Both the position numbers and the translations under genes were made by a program. DNA of 64,000 bases from Desulfogranum mediterraneum DSM 13871. GTDB taxonomy: Bacteria > Desulfobacterota > Desulfobulbia > Desulfobulbales > Desulfobulbaceae. The notes beneath the pieces were generated by a model. That model was not told the DNA's origin and ran no database searches. It was given only the letters and a program-made list of their open reading frames with translations. The stretch lies in contig NZ_AUCW01000016.1 of NCBI RefSeq assembly GCF_000429965.1, forward strand, positions 62,001 through 126,000. Direction: 5' to 3'. Positions 1 to 9,300 of the stretch are shown here, piece by piece; the stretch's first letter is position 1, and every line of letters starts with the position of its first letter.

Positions 1-1791
1 GTCGATGGGGGCTCCCAGGAGGAGCTCGGCGGCTGTTCGATCTATACCTTTATCCCCAGGGACGAAGGCTTCGACTTCGGTGCAGCCGGGGTGAGCGGTG
101 GTCCCCTGGGTCAGGCTGTGCCCCTGAGCAGGCAGATCGAGACCGAGCACTCCAGCCGGGATGTGGTCATTAACCTGACCCCGCTGCCCCTGGGCAAAGA
201 GCTCCACCATATCGTCATCGTCCAGGACGTGACCAAGGAGAGAAAGGTGGAGGAGGTCCAGCGCCGCCTGGCCACCGCCGTTGATCAGGTCAAGGAACTG
301 GTCCATATCAGTGATACCCACGGCCGCATCGAGTACGTGAACGCCGCCTTCTGTGAGATCACCGGCTACAGCCGGGAGGAGGTGATCGGCCAGTCGGTAC
401 GCTCGCTCTGGTCTTTGGAAAATGGACGCCAGCTCTGGCGGGAACTCAGGGAGAGGGTCCGTAAAGGCGAGGTCTGGCAGGGCCGGATTACCAACCAGCG
501 GAAAAACGGCTCGGTCTTTATCTCGGCCTCTTCGGTTTCTCCGGTCCGCAATGTGGACGGCACCATCACCCACTATGTCACGGTGCAACGGGATATCACC
601 AGTGAAGTGGCCATTGAATCCAGGTTGCGCCAGGCCGAGAAGATGGAGGCCATCGGCACCCTGGCCGGCGGTATTGCCCATGATTTCAACAATATTTTGG
701 GGGCGATCATCGGCTTTACCGATATGGCCCTGCTGCAGAGCGATAAGGATTCAGAGCTCCATGAGAATCTGGTCCATATCCGCCAGGGGGGCAGACGGGC
801 TGCCGATCTGGTCCAGCAGATCCTGACCTTCAGTCGTCAGTCCACCCTGGAGAAACACCCGGTGACCGTGGCCCCTCTGATCAAGGAGAGCCTGCACCTG
901 ATCAGGGCCTCGTTGCCCTCCACCATAGAGATCGACCAGCGTATCCTGGATCCGGAGTCGAAGGTGGTCGCGGCCCCGGTGCAGTTGCAGCAGATCATCA
1001 TGAATCTCTGTGCCAACGCCTTCTATTCCATGCGGGACAGTGGTGGGTTGCTGACCATTGTCCTTGAGCAGCTGCCCTCTGAAAAATGCGGGGCCCTCCA
1101 TCCCGGCATGGGTGATGCCTGTCTCTGTCTCACTGTCCAGGATACCGGTTCAGGGATGGAGGATGCGACGGTGGAACGTATCTTTACCCCATTTTTCACC
1201 ACCAAGGATCCTGGCGAGGGCACGGGCATGGGGCTGAGTGTGGTCCTGGGGATTGTCCAGGACCTGGGTGGGGACATCCAGGTCAAGTCGGTGCTGGGCA
1301 AGGGGACCACCTTTTATATCTACCTGCCCCTGGCCGATGGGGCCGCCGAAGGTGAGCTGTTGATCGGCGAAGTCCCTCTGCCCACGGGCAATGAACATAT
1401 CCTGGTCATTGACGATGAAAAAGAGATCCGGGAAACCTGCCGGATGATGCTGGAGCATTTTGGCTATTCGGTGGTGACCTCCTCCAATCCCCTGGAGGTC
1501 CTCTCCATGATCAAGGAGCAGGATCATCCCATCGATCTGGTGATCACCGACCACACCATGCCCAGGATGACCGGTCTGGAGTTGACCCGGGAGATCCTGA
1601 AGCTCAGGCCGGAGCTGCCGGTGATCCTCTGTACCGGTTATTCGGACAAGCTGAATCAGGAGGTGGCGGTCCAGGCCGGGGCCTGTGAGTTGATGATGAA
1701 ACCGGTTGATCTGCAGGAGCTGGCCACCACCGTACGGAAGGCCATCCGGGGCGACGGCAGCCCCCTGGAAACAGCGGAGAATGGCGGCTGA
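1..1791 (+). CDS. PAS-domain hybrid sensor histidine kinase (5' partial)
   Basis: The reading frame is open to the first base of the window, so the gene starts upstream; the GTG at 91 lies inside the coding sequence. Counting residues from base 1, a PAS domain covers about 100-200 and a HisKA dimerisation domain follows with the phospho-acceptor His227 in GGIAHDFNN. A HATPase domain has its G box GTGMGLSV near 407-414, and a C-terminal receiver has Asp517 (TDHTMP) and Lys567 (MKPVD). The architecture is that of a hybrid kinase that autophosphorylates on His and passes the phosphate to its own receiver. No transmembrane segment is visible in the part seen, so an N-terminal sensor may be missing. 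The ligand is unknown and no response regulator is adjacent. Confidence 0.93.
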   Translation, partial: VDGGSQEELGGCSIYTFIPRDEGFDFGAAGVSGGPLGQAVPLSRQIETEHSSRDVVINLTPLPLGKELHHIVIVQDVTKERKVEEVQRRLATAVDQVKELVHISDTHGRIEYVNAAFCEITGYSREEVIGQSVRSLWSLENGRQLWRELRERVRKGEVWQGRITNQRKNGSVFISASSVSPVRNVDGTITHYVTVQRDITSEVAIESRLRQAEKMEAIGTLAGGIAHDFNNILGAIIGFTDMALLQSDKDSELHENLVHIRQGGRRAADLVQQILTFSRQSTLEKHPVTVAPLIKESLHLIRASLPSTIEIDQRILDPESKVVAAPVQLQQIIMNLCANAFYSMRDSGGLLTIVLEQLPSEKCGALHPGMGDACLCLTVQDTGSGMEDATVERIFTPFFTTKDPGEGTGMGLSVVLGIVQDLGGDIQVKSVLGKGTTFYIYLPLADGAAEGELLIGEVPLPTGNEHILVIDDEKEIRETCRMMLEHFGYSVVTSSNPLEVLSMIKEQDHPIDLVITDHTMPRMTGLELTREILKLRPELPVILCTGYSDKLNQEVAVQAGACELMMKPVDLQELATTVRKAIRGDGSPLETAENGG

Positions 1792-1847
1792 GCAGTGGAG
1801 AGGCCAGCCAGGGGTAGGAGTGGCCAGGGGCGCGTCGTCAGGGGTGT

Positions 1848-3188
1848 CTACCTGATGTAGCCCCACTGCTTCAGCCGCGTATAGGCATACCGGGCCTGCT
1901 TGCCCTGTCTGACCTTGCCCAGGTAGGCCTGGTAGTGACGGGCCGCCTCCGGGCGACGCTCCATCCCCTCCAGGGCCATGCCCAGGAAAAAGGTGGTTTC
2001 AGGATTACCGGGCAGGAGACGATCAAATTCCAGGAGGTGCTGGTAGGCCTGCTGATACTTTTTCTGGAGGATGGCACAGACCCCGATGACCACATGGGCC
2101 TGGGCCTCCTGGGGATAGAGCCGGGTCGCCTGGCGGCCAAAGTGAGCCGCCCGGCTGATCCGGTCCTGGCCAAACTGACATCTGGCCATGATCACCAGGG
2201 CAGCGTAGTCGTCGGGTGCCAGGGCCAGGGCCTGGTTCAGTTCTTCCTCGGCCTCGCTGTAGCGCCCCTTGGCCAGGGCAATGGATCCCCGGTGGATGGC
2301 CGTGATCGCCTCTTTTTTGCTGCGCAGGGCAGCGGTTCTGTCCATGAAGCGTTCCCGGTGCAGGGGAAAATCAGCCATCTTGGCGTAGTTGGATTTGGCC
2401 GTCTGGAGGGCGGTTCTGTACCGTTCCTCACCCATGGGGTGGGTACTGAACATGACCTCCACCATGCTGGGTTGTCGCTTTTTGCTGTTGAGCAGGACCT
2501 TCATCAGGCCGGTCATCCCGGCAGGGTTGTAGCCGGCGCCGGTCATGTACGCCATGCCCAGGGCATCGGCCTCCCGTTCGTTGTCGCGGCTGTAGTGGGC
2601 GAGCAGGGCACCGGCTCCAAGCTGGCCGAAATTTTCGACCAGTCCGGCTGCCCCGCCGTACCCGGCAGCACTGGTAGCCAGGGATGCCCCGCTGAGCAGC
2701 AGTGAGGTCAGCAGGCCCTTGCCCGACTGTTCAGCGGTGTGACGGGCGCAGACATGGCCGATCTCATGGCCGAGCAGGGCCGCCAGTTCGGCTTCGTTTT
2801 CCAGGGCTACCAGGATGCCCCGGGTTATCGCGATGGAACCGCCGGGAAAGGCATAGGCATTGATATAGGCAGCATTGACCGCTCGAAAGGAAAAGGGCAT
2901 CTGTGGGCGGTGGGAGCGGGCCGCCAGCTCCAGGCCGATCTGGTGGATATAGTCGTTGAGTTGCCGGTCCTGGACCGGGCCATAGTCTGCCGAAAACTGG
3001 TAGGGTGATTGCCTGCGGTCGAGATCGATCTCCTCCTGTTCACTCATGACCATGAGTTGGCTTCGGCCGGTGACCGGATCAACGGCACAGCCTGTCAAGA
3101 GCAGCGGCGGCGTCAGCCAGGCGGCCGAACCCAGGATGACCCTGTGGAGGAACTGTCTGCGGCTGGTCTGATGATCGATGGTAGGCAT
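1848..3188 (-). CDS. M48 family metalloprotease lipoprotein with TPR-like C-terminus
   Basis: 446 residues. The N-terminus carries a twin-arginine motif (SRRQFL, residues 9-14), a hydrophobic stretch and a lipobox ending LLTGC (Cys34), which indicates a Tat-exported lipoprotein. The zinc site HEIGH is at 141-145 and the downstream Glu ligand is in NEREADALG. After about residue 290 the sequence becomes helical and tetratricopeptide-like. This matches the BepA/LoiP type of periplasmic M48 proteases that act in outer-membrane protein quality control; that role is known for the family and inferred here. It stands alone, convergent with the upstream kinase gene. Confidence 0.9.
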   Translation of the reverse strand: MPTIDHQTSRRQFLHRVILGSAAWLTPPLLLTGCAVDPVTGRSQLMVMSEQEEIDLDRRQSPYQFSADYGPVQDRQLNDYIHQIGLELAARSHRPQMPFSFRAVNAAYINAYAFPGGSIAITRGILVALENEAELAALLGHEIGHVCARHTAEQSGKGLLTSLLLSGASLATSAAGYGGAAGLVENFGQLGAGALLAHYSRDNEREADALGMAYMTGAGYNPAGMTGLMKVLLNSKKRQPSMVEVMFSTHPMGEERYRTALQTAKSNYAKMADFPLHRERFMDRTAALRSKKEAITAIHRGSIALAKGRYSEAEEELNQALALAPDDYAALVIMARCQFGQDRISRAAHFGRQATRLYPQEAQAHVVIGVCAILQKKYQQAYQHLLEFDRLLPGNPETTFFLGMALEGMERRPEAARHYQAYLGKVRQGKQARYAYTRLKQWGYIR

Positions 3189-3239
3189 GGAGGCTTCCTC
3201 TTCTGGATGGCAGGATAGAGTTGGCAGCTGGGCGGCCCC

Positions 3240-3698
3240 TCAGGGCCACTGGATCTTGACGAGCAGGGCAAAGACGCGTTCATATATCCGCGGCTCACCA
3301 CTGGCCCGGGGACCGGCCACGTTGAGGGTCTTGACAGCATGGTCCCGGCACCACTGCTCCACTGCAACCGCGGCCCGGCTGAGGGTCCAGAGCTCAAAGT
3401 CGATGTGGAGGCAGGGGCGATGGTGTTTGATGGCCAGGGCCTGGGTGAGGGCCGAGCCTCCGGAAAGGGGACCAAAGGAACAGATCAGGGTGGCGTCGCT
3501 GTCCAGGACATTCTGGCGGGTTCTCAGCCGGTATTGGCGGCTGGGCAGTTCCTTGAGCCTGTACCTTTGGGGAAGGGGGCCCTCTTCGGTTGTTCTGCCC
3601 CTGGGCAGCCAGCCGCCATGCTCGATTCCCAGGGAGATGGCGGCATCCAGGGCGGCCCGGTCAGCCCCGGTTTGGCCCCCGGAGATGATTTTTTTCAT
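3240..3698 (-). CDS. Putative molybdenum carrier / YpsA-like Rossmann protein
   Basis: 152 residues starting MKKIISGGQTGADR. The glycine-rich GGQTGADRAALD start is the signature of the putative molybdenum-carrier family (Pfam MoCo_carrier, related to SLOG/YpsA nucleotide-binding folds). I chose the ATG at 3698 because it gives the family's N-terminus and overlaps the stop of the upstream gene by ATGA (3695-3698), implying translational coupling. A 16-residue longer start exists but adds non-conserved sequence. The molybdenum role is a family annotation that is itself weakly supported; nucleotide or ligand binding is the safer statement. Confidence 0.75.
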   Translation of the reverse strand: MKKIISGGQTGADRAALDAAISLGIEHGGWLPRGRTTEEGPLPQRYRLKELPSRQYRLRTRQNVLDSDATLICSFGPLSGGSALTQALAIKHHRPCLHIDFELWTLSRAAVAVEQWCRDHAVKTLNVAGPRASGEPRIYERVFALLVKIQWP

Positions 3699-4186
3699 GG
3701 GGCAGCCCGTTCGAACCTGTGGGAGGGCGCAGTGCAGATCGGACAATGTTCCGGTGGCTGATCCGAGGCAATAAAGCCGCAGAAGTTGCAGACGTGGAGG
3801 GGATTGTCCCGGCGGCTCTGTTGCCGCTGTCTGGCCAGGTTTTGGTTCATCCGGCCGATGCGGGCGGCCTGGTCACAGGCTGTGGTGATGGCCCGCCTCT
3901 CTTCCTGAGCCGCCTGCCGGCCAAGGCGCTCATAGCTGCCGACCAGTGGTGGCAGTTCCCGCTCGATCAGGCCAGCCAGGTTGGCCTCGCTGTTGCTGAC
4001 CCTGCCGCGGAGCTGGAGGAGAGTGCGTCTGGCCTGGGCCTGGTATGATTTTTCCAGGGCCTGATACAGACCTAGCAGGTCCGGCCGCTGGTCCCGTTGG
4101 GCCCGCAGGGCCATGATCTCCATTCGGGCAGCCTGGCGGCTGATGCTGGCAAAGAGGCTGAGCAGTTGTTCGTCCATTGGTCCCAT
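3695..4186 (-). CDS. Rubrerythrin-like protein with C-terminal rubredoxin-type metal site
   Basis: 163 residues. The first 120 residues are helical and rich in Glu, Gln and Arg, as in a ferritin-like bundle. The C-terminus has two Cys knuckles (VCNFCGF and CPICT) typical of the rubredoxin-like domain of rubrerythrins. I cannot place the ExxH pairs that hold the di-iron centre of true rubrerythrins, so peroxidase activity is doubtful. It is first in a two-gene unit with the molybdenum-carrier-like gene (4-bp overlap). A role in redox or peroxide defence is inferred from the domain only. An alternative ATG lies at 4177. Confidence 0.72.
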   Translation of the reverse strand: MGPMDEQLLSLFASISRQAARMEIMALRAQRDQRPDLLGLYQALEKSYQAQARRTLLQLRGRVSNSEANLAGLIERELPPLVGSYERLGRQAAQEERRAITTACDQAARIGRMNQNLARQRQQSRRDNPLHVCNFCGFIASDQPPEHCPICTAPSHRFERAAP

Positions 4187-4317
4187 GTCCGGAAAAAAGA
4201 GTGGCTGCCGGCCGCAGCTTGCTGCCGGTTATGGCGGTGCAGTTCCCTTGAGTCCCCCAAGGTGCTGCTGCATGGCCTGGCCCGCTGGGTCGTCGGTTAA
4301 GCTGAACTCGACTATAG

Positions 4318-4351
4318 CGGTTTCCGGGGCGAGAGGTCAACCTGGAAACCG
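4318..4351 (+). other. Hairpin in amrS leader region
   Basis: CGGTTTCC (4318-4325) pairs with GGAAACCG (4344-4351), an 8-bp perfect stem with an 18-nt loop, 27 bases before the amrS start codon. There is no T-tract, so it is not an intrinsic terminator. It may be an operator or a leader structure; its function is unknown. Confidence 0.35.
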
Positions 4352-4378
4352 TGATTACTCTAGCTGGAGGTAGCAGTT

Positions 4379-5395
4379 ATGCATGAAGCCATGTTGTATA
4401 GCCAAAAAAAAGGAACACCCCAGGTGGTTGTCTGCGGGCTCTGCAATCATCGTTGCACGATTCCGCCCGGGCGTCGCGGCATCTGTGGGGTGCGGGAGAA
4501 CCGTGACGGCACCCTGGTCAGCCTGGTGTACGGTAAGGTGGTGGCCGAGCATGTCGATCCCATAGAGAAAAAACCGCTGTTTCACTTCCTGCCCGGCAGC
4601 CGATCCTACTCCCTGGCCACCATGGGCTGTAACTTCCGTTGTCTCCACTGCCAGAACTTTGATATTGCCCAGGCGCCTCAGCTCGGCGACGGTACGATCA
4701 GCGGCCAGCCGAGAACCCCGGAAGAGATCGTTGCCCGGGCCCGGGCAGAGGCTTGTGCCTCCATCAGCTACACCTATGTCGAACCCACCATCTTCTACGA
4801 GTTCAGCCGGGACTGTGCTGAGCTGGCCCGGCGGGCAGGGCTTGCCAACGTCTATGTCAGCAACGGCTATATGAGCCCGGAGGCGGCCCGTGAGATCGCC
4901 TCCTGGCTTGATGCGATCAATATCGATATCAAGGCCTTTACGGACGATTTTTATAAAAAGGTCTGTCGGGCCAGGCTGCAGCCGGTGTTGGACAACGTCC
5001 GTCTCTTCCATCAGCTGGGGGTCTGGGTGGAAGTGACCACCCTGATCATCCCGGGGCTGAACGATTCCGATGCCGAGCTCAAGGGGATTGCCCGTTTTCT
5101 CTATGATCTCGATCCGGCCATCCCCTGGCATGTCTCGGCCTTCAGGCCCGCCTATAGGATGACCGACCGGCCCCCTACCTCTGCGGAGCAGCTGGCAAGG
5201 GCCCACCGGATCGGAGTGGAGAGCGGGCTCCACCATGTCTATCAGGGCAATATCCCGGGAGAGGGAGAGGATACCATCTGCCCCTCTTGCGGGGGCACCG
5301 TGCTGGCACGGTATGGTTTTATGTTGAAGGGCCAAGCTCCAGCCAAGGGGCAATGCCCCCATTGCGCTGCCGTACTGGCCGGGGTGTGGGAGTAA
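4379..5395 (+). CDS. amrS: AmmeMemoRadiSam system radical SAM enzyme
   Basis: 338 residues. The radical SAM [4Fe-4S] motif CxxxCxxC is in GCNFRCLHCQN, and the N-terminus carries the extra Cys motif CGLCNHRC typical of this PflA/PflX-like family. The start at 4379 is supported by GGAGG with 8-nt spacing. The family is named for its frequent neighbours AMMECR1 and Memo; neither is present in this window. Substrate and physiological reaction are not established. Homology to pyruvate formate-lyase activases may have led to annotation as an activating enzyme. Confidence 0.88.
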   Translation: MHEAMLYSQKKGTPQVVVCGLCNHRCTIPPGRRGICGVRENRDGTLVSLVYGKVVAEHVDPIEKKPLFHFLPGSRSYSLATMGCNFRCLHCQNFDIAQAPQLGDGTISGQPRTPEEIVARARAEACASISYTYVEPTIFYEFSRDCAELARRAGLANVYVSNGYMSPEAAREIASWLDAINIDIKAFTDDFYKKVCRARLQPVLDNVRLFHQLGVWVEVTTLIIPGLNDSDAELKGIARFLYDLDPAIPWHVSAFRPAYRMTDRPPTSAEQLARAHRIGVESGLHHVYQGNIPGEGEDTICPSCGGTVLARYGFMLKGQAPAKGQCPHCAAVLAGVWE

Positions 5396-5431
5396 GATGC
5401 TGCAATTGCATATTTTTTGTAGTTTATCTCC

Positions 5432-5460
5432 TTGACTTTTTTCCAGGCTTGCATTTTATT
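5432..5460 (+). promoter_or_regulatory. Sigma70-type promoter before the murein peptidase gene
   Basis: TTGACT (5432-5437), a 17-base spacer and TTTATT (5455-5460) lie 64 bases before the next start codon, in the only AT-rich stretch of this gap. Predicted by eye only. Confidence 0.5.
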
Positions 5461-5523
5461 AGCCGGATAGTGTCCAGCCGTGGGGTGGCCACACCTCACT
5501 GATCCCATGACTCACAGCACAGA

Positions 5524-6093
5524 ATGTTTCGGAGAATGACACCACAGAGCCTATCCCCTCTCAGCAGACGAAGTTTTATCCGTCAAACCACGATCCTTGC
5601 CACTGCCCTGGCCGTGGCTGCTCCCCTTGCTGCCGCGGCCGGAGAGGGGGATCCGCGTTCACTCTCCTTTTATCATACCCACACCCGTCAGCATCTTGAG
5701 GTCACCTATGCCCGGGGCCGGTCCTACGATCCCCGGGCCTTGGAGCAGGTCGACCATTACCTGCGCGACTTTCGCACCGGCGAGGAGCATCCCATTGACC
5801 GCCGCCTCCTGGATCTGCTCTGGGAGCTGCAGCAGGATGTCGGTCACCAGGGCGTCTTTGAGGTGATCTCCGGTTTTCGTTCTCCAACCACCAACCAGCA
5901 GTTGCGTCAGCAGAGTTCCGGTGTGGCCAAGCGTAGTCTCCACATGGAGGGCCGGGCCATCGATATTCGTCTGGCCGGTGTCCCCACCCGATATATTCAA
6001 CAGTGCGCCGTTGCCAGGCAGTGCGGCGGCGTCGGTTATTATCCCAGCTCGGACTTTGTCCATCTCGATACCGGTCGCTTCAGAACCTGGTAA
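5524..6093 (+). CDS. DUF882/M15-type murein endopeptidase, Tat-exported (MepK/YcbK-like)
   Basis: 189 residues. The N-terminus has a twin-arginine signal (SRRSFIR) followed by an Ala-rich hydrophobic region ending near AAAAG. The mature part carries the zinc-peptidase motifs SLHMEGRAIDI (His and Asp ligands) and FVHLDTG (third ligand), as in the peptidase M15_2 / DUF882 family whose E. coli member MepK cleaves peptidoglycan cross-links. Hence a periplasmic murein hydrolase is likely. The start is uncertain: ATG 5524 has a weak ribosome site, and ATG 5536 sits directly behind CGGAGA. Its own promoter seems to lie at 5432-5460. Confidence 0.85.
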   Translation: MFRRMTPQSLSPLSRRSFIRQTTILATALAVAAPLAAAAGEGDPRSLSFYHTHTRQHLEVTYARGRSYDPRALEQVDHYLRDFRTGEEHPIDRRLLDLLWELQQDVGHQGVFEVISGFRSPTTNQQLRQQSSGVAKRSLHMEGRAIDIRLAGVPTRYIQQCAVARQCGGVGYYPSSDFVHLDTGRFRTW

Positions 6094-6392
6094 GCCCTCC
6101 TCTTCTTAGGGCTCAGGGTATACTCGCTGAACCGTAGCTGCCGGCACCCTGGCAAGGCTCCCGGATCGATCCGCAGGCGCCCACCGTCCGCTGTGGGCTG
6201 ACCCCGGGAAGCGGGCAGCCTCTTTTTCCTTTTGTTTTGTCCTCGACTTGATGGATAATGGGGACAGGACCCTGCTCCTGTCTTCCGCCATGACTCGTTT
6301 GCAACAGGCAGGTCCTGTTGTTGGCCGGCCGGCAGTGGCTTTTTTTTTGTCTCTATGGCCCAGGGGGTAACATTGTCTCAACAGGGAACGGT
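6094..6392. other. Intergenic region, 299 bp, upstream of giant kinase gene
   Basis: No gene seen. It holds a perfect 7-bp hairpin, GACAGGA/TCCTGTC (6263-6282), and a GC-rich palindromic stretch (about 6325-6337) followed by nine T (6342-6350) that could act as a terminator or attenuator in the leader. The real start of the downstream gene is the ATG at 6393. Confidence 0.4.
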
Positions 6393-9300
6393 ATGCTGAA
6401 GTTCGCCGACTATTTGCTCGATCAGAAGATTTCAGAGGGAGATACGGTTGTTTTTTATCGGGGGATCCGGCGTTCGGATAAGCTGCCGGTGGTGGTTAAA
6501 TGTGTGAACAGAACCCTCCTCTCTGCAGCAGAATTGAACACCCTTGAGTACGAATACCGTGTGGTCAGACAGCTGGCACTGCCCTGTATGCCGGAGGTGT
6601 ACGGGCGTGAGGAGTCCGGGCCCTATCTTCTCTTTCCCATGGAAGACTTTGGCGGGGTCTTCCTCAGAGAGTATCTGCGGAGCGGAACGCCCGATCTGTC
6701 GACCTTTCTGGAGATCGCCGTGGCCCTGGTCACCGTGATTGGCGAGATCCATCGTCACAGTATCATTCACAAGAATATCCAGCCGGCGACCATCCTCCTT
6801 CATCCGGAGAGCCATGAGATCAAGCTGGTCGGCTTTGGGCTGGCGGCGCTGGTCAAGCGGGAGCGCCAGCCGAGCGTCGAGCCCCATCGCCTGGAAGGGT
6901 GCCTGGCCTATATTTCACCGGAGCAGACCGGCCGGATGAACCGTTCGCTGGATTACCGTACTGATTTTTATTCTCTGGGCACGGTACTCTATGAGCTGCT
7001 CACCGGCCGCCCTCCCTTTACGGCCGAAGATCGGATCGAGCTCCTCCATGCCCTGGTCGCCCGCCAGCCGGAATCTCCCCAAGGTCTGAGACCGGATCAC
7101 CCCCGGGTGCTCTCTGCCCTGATCATGAAGCTGCTGGCCAAGGATCCAGAGAATCGCTATCAGAGTACCAGGGGGCTGCTCACGGATCTGAGGCGATGTC
7201 GACACGATTGGCTCAGCAGCTCGAGCATCGCCTCCTTTTCCCTTGGGGTCATGGATCTTCCGGAAAAATTGAATCTTCCGGAGAAACTCTATGATCGAGG
7301 TGCTGAGCTTAAAACCCTGAACCATGAGTTTGAGCGGGCGGCCCGGGGGGAGACCAGGATCCTGTTGATCGCGGGGGCCCCGGGAATTGGCAAGACCTTT
7401 CTTATCCAGGAAATCCAGAAGTCCTTGCTGGAACAGGATGCCTTCTTTATTGCCGGTAAATTCAACCAGTACAAGGGCAACATCCCCTACGCGCCCCTGG
7501 TTGAAGCCTTTCGGGTCCTGATCAGACACCTGCTCACCCTGCCTGGGGAGGAACTGAAATCGTGGAGGGAGCGGATCATGGAGGCCCTCTCCCCCAACAC
7601 CAGGGTGCTGGTGGAGCTTGTTCCCGAGCTGGGTGGCATCATCGAAGATCCGCCCCCGCTCCCCAGCCTGGCCCCCACCGAGGCGATGAATCGACTGACC
7701 CGCACCTTTCAGCAATTTCTCCGCCTCTTTGCCACGGCCGAACATCCCCTGGTCCTGTTCATCGATGACTGGCAGTGGGCAGACAGCGCCACCCTGAGGC
7801 TGGTCTTCTCCCTGGTCAGGGATGATCCCGGTCATTTCCTCTGTTTAGGGGCCTATCGCGATACCGAGGTCAGCAAGAGTCACCCCTTCATGGTCCAGCT
7901 CGATGAGATCCGTCGCAGCCTCCACCGGGAGCAGCTCTCCCTCCTTAAGCTGCAGCCGCTGCAGCCGGCAGATTGCTGTCGCTTTATCAGCGATGTCCTC
8001 CACTGTTCCCCTGCCAAGGCGGCTCCCCTGGCCGAGTTGATTCAGGAGCGAACCCAGGGCAATCCTTTTTTTATCAAGCAGATGGTGCAGATGCTCTATG
8101 AGGAAGAGTATCTCTGGCTTGATCGGGATAAGGGGGGCTGGTGCTGGGATATCTCCAGGCTCGGCGGCATGGAGGTCACCGACAACGTGGTAGATCTCCT
8201 GGTGAACCAGTTCAATCAGCTGAGCGAGGCAGCCCGATCTCTGCTGCAACTGGCCTCATGTATCGGTAATCAGTTCGATTTCGGGACGCTTGCAGCCCTC
8301 GCCAAGGGGACGCCTGCCGAGAATGTCAGCAACCTGCGGGATGCGGTGGCCAAGGGCTATCTGCTCCCCCTGGACAAGAGCTATAAGCTGTTCTGGCTGG
8401 AGGGCAGGGCTGAAGGCCTGACTGCGGCCTGCTTTCGTTTTGCCCATGATAAGATCCAGCAGGCAGCCTATGCCCTGGCCAGCGCTGAGCAGCGACAGGC
8501 TCTTCACCTCCTCATCGGGAGAATGCTCCTCCAGCGCCATGGAGAGCGCTGCAGCGCTGAGCAGCTTTTCAAGTTGGTCGACCAGTTCAACCACTCCCTG
8601 GAGCTGATCAGCGATCCCGAGGAACAGCAGCAGCTGGTTCGTTTGAACCTGCGGGCCGCCCGGACGGCCAAAGATACCGCAGCCCACAGGGCTGCCGGAG
8701 AGTACCTCCGGGCCTGCCGTCACCTTCTGGGCGAAGAGGATTGGCAGCGCCACTATACCCTGAGCCGGGACGTCTTTCTCGAACAGGCCGAGGTTGAGTA
8801 TCTGCTCGGCAATCTGGAACACGCGGAGGAGCTGGTCTCCCTCCTGCTGGAGCGGGTGCGGAGCGATCTGGAAAAGGCCGAGGTCTATAACCTCTTTATC
8901 GTCCAGAAGACCATGTCTGCAGATTTTGCCGCCGCCATTGCAGCGGGTCGCAGGGCCTTGAACCTCCTGGGGACCACCCTTCCTGAAACCGGACTCGAGG
9001 AGACCATTGGTGCAGAACTGGAGGCGAGCTCCCGTCATCGGGGTGAGCGGCGGGTGGCTGATCTCATAGCAGAGCCGGAGATGATGGATGAGCGCAAACG
9101 GATGCAGATCCTGCTCCTCACCAACCTCTGCTCAGCGGCATACCGGACGGATCAGGACCTTTTTCGGCTCCTGGTCCTCAAGGCGGTCAACATCTCCCTG
9201 GTCCACGGTCTGGTGGCCGAGGCCTGCTATACCTTCTCTGCCTATGGCCTGCTGCTCGGCTCCCTGCTTGGCGACTATGCAACCGGATATCAGTTCGGCA

